This document shows, piece after piece, positions 9,821-18,248 of a stretch of DNA of 64,000 nt (the stretch's first letter is position 1; each line of letters begins with the position of its first letter). This stretch comes from Gammaproteobacteria bacterium. GTDB lineage: Bacteria; Pseudomonadota; Gammaproteobacteria; HK1. A program made the translations under genes and the position numbers. A model generated the notes under the pieces. It did not search any database and was not told where the DNA came from. It worked only from the letters and a program-made list of their open reading frames with translations. The stretch spans positions 248,001 to 312,000 of the forward strand of contig JAJFJU010000010.1 of assembly GCA_021773645.1 (NCBI GenBank), given 5' to 3'.

Positions 9821-11310
9821 GTAATGTCAGCGGTATCATCAAGTCCATTCAGGACATCATGCGCAAAGACGTCGGCGTCGACGGCGACGCCCAGCGCATC
9901 AGTCAGCTGGTGTGGATGTTTTTCCTCAAAATTTACGATGACCGCGAGGCAGAGCTGGAGCTATTGGAAGATGATTACCAGTCTCCGCTGCCGGAGAAGC
10001 TCCGCTGGCGCAACTGGGCAGCCGATCCTGAGGGCATGACGGGCGACGAGCTCAACAAGTTCATCAACGACGAGCTCTTCCCAACCCTGAAAATCAAGCT
10101 CAACCTGCAAGGCCCCACCGGCCAGCGCGCCCTGGTTATTCGTAATGTCTTCGAAGATGCCTACAACTACATGAAGTCCGGCACCTTGATTCGCCAAGTC
10201 ATAAACAAGATCTGTGAAATCGACTTTAACAACACCGAAGATCGTCACACCTTCGGCTCGATCTACGAACAAATCCTTAAAGACCTGCAAAGCGCCGGTA
10301 ACGCGGGCGAGTTCTACACGCCCCGCGCCGTCACTAAATTCATCGTCGACCGGGTAGCGCCTCAGCTGAAGGAGTCTGTGCTCGACCCCGCCTGCGGCAC
10401 CGGTGGCTTCCTAGCCTGCACCATCGACCACAAACGTAAGTCTGTAAAGTCTGCCAAGGATGAAGAGACGCTACAGCAGAGTGTTCACGGCGTGGAGAAA
10501 AAAGCCCTGCCGCACATGCTCTGCACCACCAACATGATCCTGCACGGCATCGATGTGCCCAGCCAAATCGAGCACGACAACATGCTGAGCCGCCGCGCCT
10601 ACAAAGATTACGGCGAGAAAGACCGCGTCAATGTCATCATCACCAACCCGCCCTTCGGCGGCATGGAAGAAGACGGCGTGGAGAACCAGTTTCCCGCCAC
10701 CTACCGCACGCGCGAAACGGCCGACTTATTCATGGCGCTGGTCATCAAGCTGCTCAAAGCCAATGGCCGCGCTGCCGTAGTGTTGCCCGACGGTTTTTTG
10801 TTCGGAGAGGGCATGAAATCCCGCCTCAAGCAGGAGCTGCTGGAGAAGTGCCACCTGCACACCATCGTGCGCCTGCCCAACGGCGTGTTTAACCCCTACA
10901 CGGGCATCAAGACCAACATCCTGTTCTTCATCAAAAAGCCCGAGAGGGAACAGCCTGGCACCGAGCAGGTCTGGTTCTACGAGCACCCGTACCCGGAAGG
11001 GATCACCAGCTACAACAAAACTAAGCCGATGCGCTTCGAAGAGTTCGAAACCGAGATTGCTTGGTGGGGCAATGAAGAAGACGGCTTCAAAGACCGCGTC
11101 GAGACCGAACAGGCCTGGCAGGTCAGCATTGATGACATCAAGGCCCGCAACTACAACCTCGATCTCAAGAATCCGCATGTCGGTGAGCAGGTCAGTCATG
11201 ACCCGGAAGAACTGCTGGCGGAATACCAGCAACAGCAAGGCGAAATTCAGGAGCTGCGCGACCAGCTGAAAATCATTCTCTCCGATGCGCTGGGTGGAGC
11301 CAATCAGTAA
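9817..11310 (+). CDS. hsdM: Type I restriction-modification methyltransferase, M subunit
   Basis: A 497-residue N6-adenine methyltransferase subunit. The helical N-terminal domain (about 1-140) is followed by the SAM-binding catalytic domain: EFYTPR, motif [10 protein letters not shown] (190-198) and motif IV NPPF (277-280), the gamma-class adenine methyltransferase signature. The C-terminal part (GDQ-type contacts to HsdS, about 440-497) includes a predicted helix rich in Gln/Glu. Both catalytic motifs are intact, so the system should be able to modify DNA. It overlaps hsdR by four bases and hsdS by one (TAATG), which indicates tight co-translation. Confidence 0.96.
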   Translation: MSNVSGIIKSIQDIMRKDVGVDGDAQRISQLVWMFFLKIYDDREAELELLEDDYQSPLPEKLRWRNWAADPEGMTGDELNKFINDELFPTLKIKLNLQGPTGQRALVIRNVFEDAYNYMKSGTLIRQVINKICEIDFNNTEDRHTFGSIYEQILKDLQSAGNAGEFYTPRAVTKFIVDRVAPQLKESVLDPACGTGGFLACTIDHKRKSVKSAKDEETLQQSVHGVEKKALPHMLCTTNMILHGIDVPSQIEHDNMLSRRAYKDYGEKDRVNVIITNPPFGGMEEDGVENQFPATYRTRETADLFMALVIKLLKANGRAAVVLPDGFLFGEGMKSRLKQELLEKCHLHTIVRLPNGVFNPYTGIKTNILFFIKKPEREQPGTEQVWFYEHPYPEGITSYNKTKPMRFEEFETEIAWWGNEEDGFKDRVETEQAWQVSIDDIKARNYNLDLKNPHVGEQVSHDPEELLAEYQQQQGEIQELRDQLKIILSDALGGANQ

Positions 11311-13061
11311 TGGTAACAGCGGAGCAGCTCATTGCCGAGAATATCGCCATCTGGTCATCTGCCATCCAGACGAAGTCGGCTGCTGGACGCGGCAAAGCCA
11401 ACAAGCAGGTGCTCTATGGCATCAAGAAACTGCGCGAGCTGATTCTGGAGCTGGCCGTTCGGGGGTTGTTGGTGCCGCAAGACCCCAACGACAAACCGGC
11501 CAGTGAGCTGCTCAAGAAAATATCTGCTGAAAAAGCCGGGCTGCTGAAAGACGGCAAGATCAAGAAGCCGAAGGCACTGCCGTCAATTGACGATGACGAA
11601 GTACCGTTTGGGCTTCCCGATGGCTGGGTATGGACTCGAATAGCAGAAATTGCGCAGGTTGGACCGCGGAACGAAGCATCGGATGATGCTCAAGTCTCGT
11701 TTGTACCCATGCCGCTGATAACGACCAATTACGATGGGGGGCATGGCCAAGAAATCAGAGAGTGGTTGGAAGTAAAGAAAGGCTATACGCATTTTGCAGA
11801 TGGGGATTTCGCAATAGCGAAAATCACGCCGTGCTTCGAAAACAGCAAGGCCACAATATTTTCTGACTTGAAGAATGGAATTGGCGCTGGAACAACCGAA
11901 TTGCATGTCGCCCGGCCATACGGCGAGTTTGTGAACCGCCGATATGTGCTGTTATATCTAAAGGCACCACAATTTCTCTTGGTGGGAGAAGGAAAGATGA
12001 CCGGGACAGCCGGTCAGAAACGTGTACCGAAAGATTTCTTTGCGCTAAATCTTCTGCCGTTTCCGCCGTTGGCCGAGCAAAATCGCATTGTCGCCAAAGT
12101 TAATGAACTCATGGTTCTCTGCAACCAGCTGGAACAGCAAAAAGAAACCAACATCACCACCCACCAAACCCTGGTGCAAACTCTGCTCGAAGCACTGACC
12201 ACAGCCAGCGAGCGCGACGGCTTCACCGCCGCCTGGGCAAGAATCGCCGACCACTTCGACACCCTCTTCACCACTGTGTGGAGCATCGACCAGCTCAAAC
12301 AAACTATCCTGCAACTAGCCGTCATGGGCAAACTCGTCCCCCAAGACTCCAGCGACGAAACCGCCAGTGCATTGATCGAACAGATAGTCGTAGAAAGAGA
12401 TTGGCTGATAAAGGATGAGGGTTTAAGAACAAAAGCAAGCATAGAGATAGATAATAGTGAGGAATACGTTGGTAGGCCAAATGGCTGGGATTATTGTCGT
12501 CTAGGTAATTTAGCAAAATTTATTGATTATCGGGGGCGTACTCCTAAGAAGATTGAAACCGGTGTTCCGTTGATTACTGCCAAAAATGTACGGTTTGGAT
12601 TTATATCGCGAGGCCCGGAGGAATATATCTCGGCTGATGATTATGAGAAATGGATGACACGAGGGTTTCCTAGAGTAGGAGATCTGTTGTTTACGACGGA
12701 GGCACCTTTAGGGAATGTGGCGCTGGTGAATATAGAAGAAAAGTTCGCTTTGGCTCAACGCGTAATATGTTTTCAGTTCCATGATCCGGGCATTTCTCCA
12801 TTTTTGCGGGCGTTGATTATGTCGGTGTTGTTCCAGGAGCAGCTTGCTGATAAGGCAACGGGGATGACGGCTACAGGAATAAAATCGGCGCGATTGAAGG
12901 AAATCCCTGTTCCATTGCCGCCGTTGAAGGAGCAAAAGCGTATCGTCGCCAAAGTCGATGAGCTCATGGCCCTCTGCGACACGCTAAAGACCCGCCTCAA
13001 CAATGCCCAAGCTACTCAATTGAAATTGGCCGATGCAATGGCTTACCAAACTGTCCGGTAA
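11310..13061 (+). CDS. hsdS: Type I restriction-modification specificity subunit
   Basis: A 583-residue two-domain specificity subunit that sets the bipartite recognition sequence. Two target recognition domains (about 95-250 and 375-540) alternate with conserved helices. The first conserved element is PFPPLAEQNRIVAKVNELM, and its counterpart near the C-terminus is PVPLPPLKEQKRIVAKVDEL. The segments before each TRD are also related (ELILELAVRGLLVPQDPND and QTILQLAVMGKLVPQDSSD), the internal duplication expected of HsdS. The second TRD (about 12380-12900) is clearly more AT-rich than the rest, with many ATA and AAT codons, which suggests domain exchange. Its stop is ten bases before the SIR2 gene start. 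Confidence 0.95.
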   Translation: MVTAEQLIAENIAIWSSAIQTKSAAGRGKANKQVLYGIKKLRELILELAVRGLLVPQDPNDKPASELLKKISAEKAGLLKDGKIKKPKALPSIDDDEVPFGLPDGWVWTRIAEIAQVGPRNEASDDAQVSFVPMPLITTNYDGGHGQEIREWLEVKKGYTHFADGDFAIAKITPCFENSKATIFSDLKNGIGAGTTELHVARPYGEFVNRRYVLLYLKAPQFLLVGEGKMTGTAGQKRVPKDFFALNLLPFPPLAEQNRIVAKVNELMVLCNQLEQQKETNITTHQTLVQTLLEALTTASERDGFTAAWARIADHFDTLFTTVWSIDQLKQTILQLAVMGKLVPQDSSDETASALIEQIVVERDWLIKDEGLRTKASIEIDNSEEYVGRPNGWDYCRLGNLAKFIDYRGRTPKKIETGVPLITAKNVRFGFISRGPEEYISADDYEKWMTRGFPRVGDLLFTTEAPLGNVALVNIEEKFALAQRVICFQFHDPGISPFLRALIMSVLFQEQLADKATGMTATGIKSARLKEIPVPLPPLKEQKRIVAKVDELMALCDTLKTRLNNAQATQLKLADAMAYQTVR

Positions 13062-13071
13062 GGATTTGTTC

Positions 13072-14271
13072 ATGAGCGAACAAAAGGAAACCTGGTGCGA
13101 CCGCGATGAGCACAAATTGTTCGAGTATTTTTCTGATTTCAACGAATGGTTGGATAGCCCTGATGAAGATGATGCGCAATTCATTCGTATCGAATATGGC
13201 ATCGACGAGCTATCTCAGCCCAGCAAGGCATTTTTTGCCGGAGACAAAGAAGCCTATGACCAAGCGTTCAAAGGTTATCGCATTCAACGTCGCCATGAAG
13301 TGCTCAGCAAGGAAACCTTGAATGATCATTGGTATGAGCGCAACGAAGAGCGTTTTAATCAGCTGGTTGAACGCCTTTTGGAAAATGGTGTGGTGCCATT
13401 TGTCGGCGCAGGTGTGTCCGTGGCCGGTGGCTTCCCGTCGTGGAAGGACCATCTGCGCCAGCAGGGTACAACAGCTGGCATAGACCCCGGCAGAATCGAA
13501 AGCTATCTCGCCAATGGCCGGTATGAAACGGTTATTGAAGAAATCGAAAACATCCGCGGCCGTGATGTGTTCGCCCAAGAGATTCGCGATGTCTTTTCGA
13601 AAACGGGTGAAATTTCAGATATCACCCTGCGGCTGTCAGAGCTATTTTCGGATACGTTGATTACGACCAATTATGATCGCTTATTAGAGCAGGCATTGGA
13701 TACTGGGGCATCAAAAATACAGCTTATATATGGCGTCGATGCACTGACGAAAGTAGATCCAAATAAAATAACCATATATAAGCTGCACGGTGATATTAAA
13801 AGACCACAACACTGCATATTGAGTAAAAACCAGTACGATGCGGCTTATGGTGCGGATCGCCTTGTTATGGCATTGCCTCTTCCTAAGCTGCTTCAATATT
13901 ACTTCAAGAATAGCAGTTTATTGTTTGTGGGCTGTAGTTTGAAGAATGACCGCACCATGCAAGTATTCAAGGAAGTAAAGCAAGAATTAGGCGACAAGGA
14001 TCTCCCGCAACATTTTTCTATTGAACAAATTCCGGGTTCTGAAGATGAGCTAGTGAAAAGGAATGCAGAATTGTTAAACTTGGGTATAACCGCCATTTGG
14101 TATGAGGCTGGTCAATATGATTTGGTCGAGGCGATAATCAGGCACGCAAGAAACGAAGTTACATATCTGCAGGGCGACAAAGAAAAGCACCGGCCGGCGC
14201 AAGCGGTTGAAAGTCTTGAAACATCTGGCCGAGGTTTTCGAGGCTGGTTCAAAAGGATTATTTCTCGGTAA
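13072..14271 (+). CDS. SIR2-domain protein (SIR2_2-like), probable defence effector
   Basis: A 399-residue cytosolic protein. Start ATG 13072 is chosen for the AGGA at 13061-13064, 7 bases upstream; a longer frame reaches 13033 inside hsdS. The first 95 residues or so are acidic and unrecognised. The SIR2-type Rossmann domain follows: VVPFVGAGVSVAGGFPSW (NAD-binding GAG about 112-114), ITTNYDRLLE (Asn 200, Asp 202), YKLHGDI (catalytic His 239) and LLFVGCSLKND. In bacterial defence systems such as Thoeris, DSR and SIR2-pAgo, this fold depletes NAD+; that function here is inference. It is the fourth gene of the hsdRMS operon and ends five bases before capV. Base composition drops from here on. 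Confidence 0.85.
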   Translation: MSEQKETWCDRDEHKLFEYFSDFNEWLDSPDEDDAQFIRIEYGIDELSQPSKAFFAGDKEAYDQAFKGYRIQRRHEVLSKETLNDHWYERNEERFNQLVERLLENGVVPFVGAGVSVAGGFPSWKDHLRQQGTTAGIDPGRIESYLANGRYETVIEEIENIRGRDVFAQEIRDVFSKTGEISDITLRLSELFSDTLITTNYDRLLEQALDTGASKIQLIYGVDALTKVDPNKITIYKLHGDIKRPQHCILSKNQYDAAYGADRLVMALPLPKLLQYYFKNSSLLFVGCSLKNDRTMQVFKEVKQELGDKDLPQHFSIEQIPGSEDELVKRNAELLNLGITAIWYEAGQYDLVEAIIRHARNEVTYLQGDKEKHRPAQAVESLETSGRGFRGWFKRIISR

Positions 14272-14276
14272 ATCTA

Positions 14277-15323
14277 ATGCGTGCATCGAATTCCGAGAAA
14301 AATCTAACTACTCCCTCGTTTGGTGTAAGCGAGCCAGTCCAGGTATTGGCCCTTGATGGTGGTGGGTTGCGAGGTCTGTATACCGCAAGCGTAATCAGAT
14401 CTCTAGAGAAGCAACTTGGTCATTCGATCTGCGAGCACTTCGACATCGTTACAGGGACGTCAACTGGAGGGCTGATTGCACTTGCACTGGGGCGAGAAAT
14501 CTCAGGTGAAGAAATTCAGCGCTTCTATGTTCAAAATGGTGAAAAAATTTTTCCGTCGAAAGGCTTGGGGGGTCGATTCAGGTCCATTCGCTCATTGGTT
14601 GCTTCTAAGTACTCGAATCGGGTGCTCGAAAACACCCTAAAGACTTTGCTTGCGTATAGTAACGGAGTTCAACCGAAACTCGGCGATAGTAAGGCGAGGC
14701 TTGTTATTCCGACGTTCATGGCAGGTGAATCGCTGCCGCGTTTGATAAAAACCCCACACGCAGCCAGATATAGGTATGACTGGAAACTGCCCATGTGGGC
14801 GGTCGGTATGGCAACATCCGCCGCTCCAGCGTACCTCCGATCATTCGAATACGACCGAAGAACTTATGTCGATGGAGGTTTGTGGGCAAATAATCCGTCT
14901 CTAGTTGGGTTGGTTGAGGCGAAAGATCTTGGTGCGGACCTTTCCAATATTAGAGTCCTCAACATTGGAACAACTTTCACAAACTCAGATTCTGTATTTC
15001 AGTATTGGTTCGGAGGCTTAATTCGAATTCGCCGATCTGGAATTCTTGGGTGGGCTACACATATTCTTCCCGCCGTTATGCAAGCAAATAGTTATGCCAC
15101 ATCCAGTATGTACGTCCACCAACTTCTGGAAAAAGGAAATTCATTTGTAATCAACAAACAAATAGACCAGGTGCGCTTTCAACTGGATCGTGTCGACACC
15201 AACGTTCTTGCGGAAATGGGAGAAGCAGCGGGTGAGGCCTCCTTTTCACAACTCGAGAAATTCTTTGAATACACCGCGGAACCCTATGTACCTATTGGAG
15301 AGGCGATGCATGGACCTGATTAA
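14277..15323 (+). CDS. capV: CapV-like patatin phospholipase, probable CBASS effector
   Basis: A 348-residue patatin-like lipase. The oxyanion loop is DGGGLRG (27-33), the nucleophile is Ser 62 in GTSTGG, and the dyad Asp 199 lies in VDGGLWANNPS. This is the layout of CapV, which attacks membrane phospholipids when bound by a cyclic dinucleotide. No signal peptide or membrane segment is seen, so it is cytosolic. The downstream gene is a CD-NTase-like enzyme overlapping by 14 bases, the usual effector-plus-synthase arrangement of CBASS. ATG 14277 has no good Shine-Dalgarno sequence, which fits coupling to the SIR2 gene ending five bases earlier. The ligand cannot be told from sequence. Confidence 0.87.
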   Translation: MRASNSEKNLTTPSFGVSEPVQVLALDGGGLRGLYTASVIRSLEKQLGHSICEHFDIVTGTSTGGLIALALGREISGEEIQRFYVQNGEKIFPSKGLGGRFRSIRSLVASKYSNRVLENTLKTLLAYSNGVQPKLGDSKARLVIPTFMAGESLPRLIKTPHAARYRYDWKLPMWAVGMATSAAPAYLRSFEYDRRTYVDGGLWANNPSLVGLVEAKDLGADLSNIRVLNIGTTFTNSDSVFQYWFGGLIRIRRSGILGWATHILPAVMQANSYATSSMYVHQLLEKGNSFVINKQIDQVRFQLDRVDTNVLAEMGEAAGEASFSQLEKFFEYTAEPYVPIGEAMHGPD

Positions 15324-16818
15324 AGATCAAAGGCTGACAGAAATTGCCCAGTATTTGGATATATCGCCATCCGATTTTCGGATGGCTCATAGCAGGTATT
15401 CATCGGTCAGAGATTGGCTTGCCAATGGGGTATATAGGTCTGGCAAAGAGCCTGATATCTACCTTCAGGGATCATTTCGGCTTGGAACGGTCATTCGGCC
15501 ATATAGGGGCGATAGGGATGGCGATTTTGATATCGATCAGGTCTGCGAGCTGAGGATACGCGGTTCGACCCATGGTCCTGAAATTTTGAAACATGATGTT
15601 GGCGACAGACTGAAAGAACATATGGACTATGAGCGTATGTTGGATGACGAGGGAAGGAGGTGCTGGACCTTAATCTATGCATCTCGGGAGAATCGACCGG
15701 GTTTTCATGTTGACGTCTTGCCAGCAATTACTTCCGATCAAAACGAAACCTCCCAAATCGATATTACAGATAAGGCATCTCTAGGCTATACCTGGGCATT
15801 GAGCGATCCAAATGGGTATTATCGATGGTTTAAGTCTAGGAACACGTTTTCGGAGGAGCTGGTTCTTTCGCAGCGACGAGATATTTTCACTAAAAACCGA
15901 GACCTCTTTACAGGTATCGACGATGTTCCCTTGCAGCTGGTTCGCTCAGCGTTGCAACGTGGTATTCAAATATTGAAGCGGCATAGGGATGTCTATTTTG
16001 CCGAACGAGAACACAAGTCGATTTCAATAATCATCACATCGATCGCTGCCCATTTATACGATGGGGAGTCTGTCTCCGCGCTTATAAAAAAGTTAACAAC
16101 CTATGCCATCAAGAGGCACGCGGTAATTCTTAAAGATGGTGAAATTGAATATGACGGAGTGTTGGACTATGTGAACGGTAGCTGGAGCATTCCAAATCCA
16201 GTTCATCAGCACAGAGTCGGTAGAGAGATCGAAAACTTCGCGGACAAATGGAATGAGGTCCCTGCTTTGGCAACTGGGTTTTTTGACTGGGTGTATCAGC
16301 TTGATCGGGATATTGAACGATATGAGGAAAGTGAGGTTTCCGACGATTTGAATCTTCGTATTCGACAATTCGGTGAAGGCGAACTCTATAGCGCGTTTAA
16401 AACTAATGAAGCAAGAGAAAAACTAGGGAGTGGTACCGAGGGCACCAATGAGTTACTCAAACTCATTCATCTTGGAATCGAAGGAAAATTAGCTTGGGAG
16501 CCCATTAAGGAAATATCGGTATCGATTTTTAATAATACAGGCGACGACGGTGGGAGCGGCAAGGATGTCGCTAAAGTAAATTACTATCAAATAGCGCGGC
16601 ATCGTCGAATGACGTTGTCAGATGAAGCAAAGAGTGATGTTCGAGGCATTTTGGCTAATAATACCAATTCAGCGGCTTTCAGAATGTGCTGCCACCTTCT
16701 TCTAGGTTCGGTCACCCAAGAGATGATACGTGACTGTATCCGTCAGAGGGGCTCCGATGATGTGTTGCGTTGGCCAATAATGCGACTGGCGAAGCGTGAG
16801 TATTTGCTGCCTGAATAG
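15310..16818 (+). CDS. CD-NTase-like nucleotidyltransferase with long C-terminal extension
   Basis: A 502-residue protein. ATG 15310 is chosen because GGAGAGG (15297-15303) is correctly spaced; the frame extends upstream to 15190 within capV. The polymerase-beta-type core is clear: YLQGSFRLGT (Gly-Ser 54-55), GDFDID (metal Asp 74 and 76) and HVDVLPA (Asp 135). This fits cGAS/DncV-like nucleotidyltransferases that make cyclic oligonucleotide signals. Residues after about 340 match nothing I recognise, and the total is longer than most CD-NTases. No cap2/cap3 or HORMA/TRIP13 genes follow, so the module would be a type I CBASS. The neighbouring capV supports the call; cognate product and clade are unassigned. 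Confidence 0.8.
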   Translation: MDLIKDQRLTEIAQYLDISPSDFRMAHSRYSSVRDWLANGVYRSGKEPDIYLQGSFRLGTVIRPYRGDRDGDFDIDQVCELRIRGSTHGPEILKHDVGDRLKEHMDYERMLDDEGRRCWTLIYASRENRPGFHVDVLPAITSDQNETSQIDITDKASLGYTWALSDPNGYYRWFKSRNTFSEELVLSQRRDIFTKNRDLFTGIDDVPLQLVRSALQRGIQILKRHRDVYFAEREHKSISIIITSIAAHLYDGESVSALIKKLTTYAIKRHAVILKDGEIEYDGVLDYVNGSWSIPNPVHQHRVGREIENFADKWNEVPALATGFFDWVYQLDRDIERYEESEVSDDLNLRIRQFGEGELYSAFKTNEAREKLGSGTEGTNELLKLIHLGIEGKLAWEPIKEISVSIFNNTGDDGGSGKDVAKVNYYQIARHRRMTLSDEAKSDVRGILANNTNSAAFRMCCHLLLGSVTQEMIRDCIRQRGSDDVLRWPIMRLAKREYLLPE

Positions 16819-16854
16819 ATACGGTCATAGCAGCAGATAAGGGGCCGGATACTT

Positions 16855-16965
16855 TTCCCGTCTCTGCGGCCGCCCCGATTTCCCTGGCGTCACTCGCCGG
16901 CCCAAGGCGTAGTTGCCCTTCGTTGCGGCCCGAATCTCTTCGACCATCTCCGGATCAAACTGGGA
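16855..16965 (-). pseudogene. Short C-terminal remnant of a REP-associated tyrosine transposase
   Basis: About 105 bases closely match the C-terminal coding part of the second, longer transposase remnant (19640-19800). They share GCGGCCGCCCCGAT, CTGGCGTCAC, CGCCGGCCCA, then AAGGCGTAGTTGCC and CATCTCCGGATC. Compared with that copy this one lacks roughly 40 bases between two GCCCAA repeats, as expected from slippage or recombination between short direct repeats. No usable reading frame remains. It fills the gap between the nucleotidyltransferase gene and the IS3 element. Confidence 0.65.
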
Positions 16966-17043
16966 CAATAGGGGACAGACTGAACTTCCCCCAGTTTAAC
17001 GGACACTCAAACAAGGGCTACGATAGCCTTCAAGGAGTGTTCG

Positions 17044-17355
17044 ATGAGCAAGAAAGCGTACAAGACCTACACCAGGGCATTCAAACTGGAAGCGATCCGT
17101 TTGGCCGAGGTGTCAGACTGTCCGGTAACCCAGGTGGCGCGGGAATTGGGGCTGCGAGTGAATCAGATATATAAATGGAAGAAACAATTAGAAGAAAAAC
17201 AGGACGATGCTTTTTCTGGCAAGCGCGGCAGGGCGCCAAAGGGCACGGATAAGGACGCCGAGATTCGGCGCCTGAAAAAGGCGTTGGCGGCCAGCCAGGA
17301 AGAGAATGAGTTTCTAAAAAAAACGGCCGTGTTCTTCGCGAAGAGCCAGCCGTGA
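17044..17355 (+). CDS. IS3-family transposase OrfA
   Basis: The 103-residue DNA-binding protein of the insertion sequence. The N-terminal helix-turn-helix is YTRAFKLEAIRLAEVSDCPVTQVARELGL. The motif VNQIYKWKKQ and a C-terminal leucine-zipper-like coiled coil (EIRRLKKALAASQEENEFLKK) follow. Start ATG 17044 has AAGGAG at 17032-17037. Eight A residues at 17316-17323 form a slippery heptamer (A AAA AAA, 17316-17322) in the right phase for a -1 shift into the orfB frame. This would make the OrfAB fusion transposase, as is known for IS3 elements. Confidence 0.93.
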   Translation: MSKKAYKTYTRAFKLEAIRLAEVSDCPVTQVARELGLRVNQIYKWKKQLEEKQDDAFSGKRGRAPKGTDKDAEIRRLKKALAASQEENEFLKKTAVFFAKSQP

Positions 17356-18218
17356 GATACGCGGTGATTGAACGCCATCGTCATCGATATCCAGTTCACA
17401 TGATGTGTCGCGTGCTGAGCGTGTCTCGCAGTGGCTATTACGACTGGCGGGACCGCCCGGAAAGTATTCGGGCGCAGCGTCACCGTGGGCTGACAGAGAA
17501 GATCCGGTATTTTCACCAGATCAGCCGAGAGACCTACGGTTCCCCTCGTATCCGAGCCGACCTGTTGGAAGCGGGTGAGCCGGTTGGAGAGAACACGGTT
17601 GCGCTACTCATGCGGCGTGCGGGCATTGTGCCGAAGACCATCCGCAAGTTCCGAGTGACCACGGACTCACGCAAGACAGTGCCTGCGCCTAACCGTTTGC
17701 AACGGCAATTTACGGCGAACCGCCTGAATGAGCGCTGGGTCTCGGATATCACCTTCATACCGACCCGAGAGGGCTGGCTGTATCTGGCCGTGATCATTGA
17801 TCTGTACTCCCGAGCGGTGATCGGCTGGGCAATGGATAAACGGATGAAGACCACGCTGGTAACAGATGCCCTGAAGATGGCGCTAATGCGCCGGAAGGTT
17901 CGCAGCCCACTGCTGCTGCTGCACTCAGATCAGGGCAGTCAGTATGCTGCGGCCGATTACCGAACGATGCTCGCCACAAAAGGCATTGAATGTTCGATGA
18001 GCTGCAAAGGGAACTGCTGGGACAATGCGGTAGCAGAAAGTTTCTTCCACACATTGAAGACAGAGCTAGTGCATCACGAAGACTATCTCAGTCGTACACA
18101 GGCAAAGACCAGCATCTTCGAGTACATCGAAGTGTTTTATAATCGTCAGCGGCGTCATTCCCATATCGGGCAGATGGCACCACTGGCATTCGAGGCAGCG
18201 GCTTTAATCGCAAGTTAG
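17352..18218 (+). CDS. IS3-family transposase OrfB (DDE integrase domain)
   Basis: A 288-residue catalytic part. After an HTH_21 region (TEKIRYFHQISRETYGSPRI) comes the rve integrase core: WVSDITFIPT (first Asp), LHSDQGSQY (second Asp) and NCWDNAVAESFFHTLK (catalytic Glu with following Lys). Its own start would be GTG 17352, overlapping the orfA stop as GTGA. Production as an OrfAB fusion by -1 frameshifting at 17316-17322 is more likely, since the -1 frame is open from there into orfB. Confidence 0.94.
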   Translation: MRYAVIERHRHRYPVHMMCRVLSVSRSGYYDWRDRPESIRAQRHRGLTEKIRYFHQISRETYGSPRIRADLLEAGEPVGENTVALLMRRAGIVPKTIRKFRVTTDSRKTVPAPNRLQRQFTANRLNERWVSDITFIPTREGWLYLAVIIDLYSRAVIGWAMDKRMKTTLVTDALKMALMRRKVRSPLLLLHSDQGSQYAAADYRTMLATKGIECSMSCKGNCWDNAVAESFFHTLKTELVHHEDYLSRTQAKTSIFEYIEVFYNRQRRHSHIGQMAPLAFEAAALIAS

Positions 18219-18248
18219 TGGTCCGTTAAACTGGGGGAAGTTCAGACT

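Larger units (their letters stand above)
16981..18244 (+). mobile_element. Complete IS3-family insertion sequence (1264 bp)
   Basis: Terminal inverted repeats are nearly perfect for 25 bases: TGAACTTCCCCCAGTTTAAC at 16981-17000 continues with GGAC, and the same sequence on the other strand ends at 18244. The tips read TG...CA as is usual in the family. A 3-bp target duplication GAC flanks it (16978-16980 and 18245-18247). It carries orfA and orfB with a slippery A-run, and both frames are intact, so it may be active. It sits beside a GGGACAGAC sequence that also follows the neighbouring IS4 element. Confidence 0.9.
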
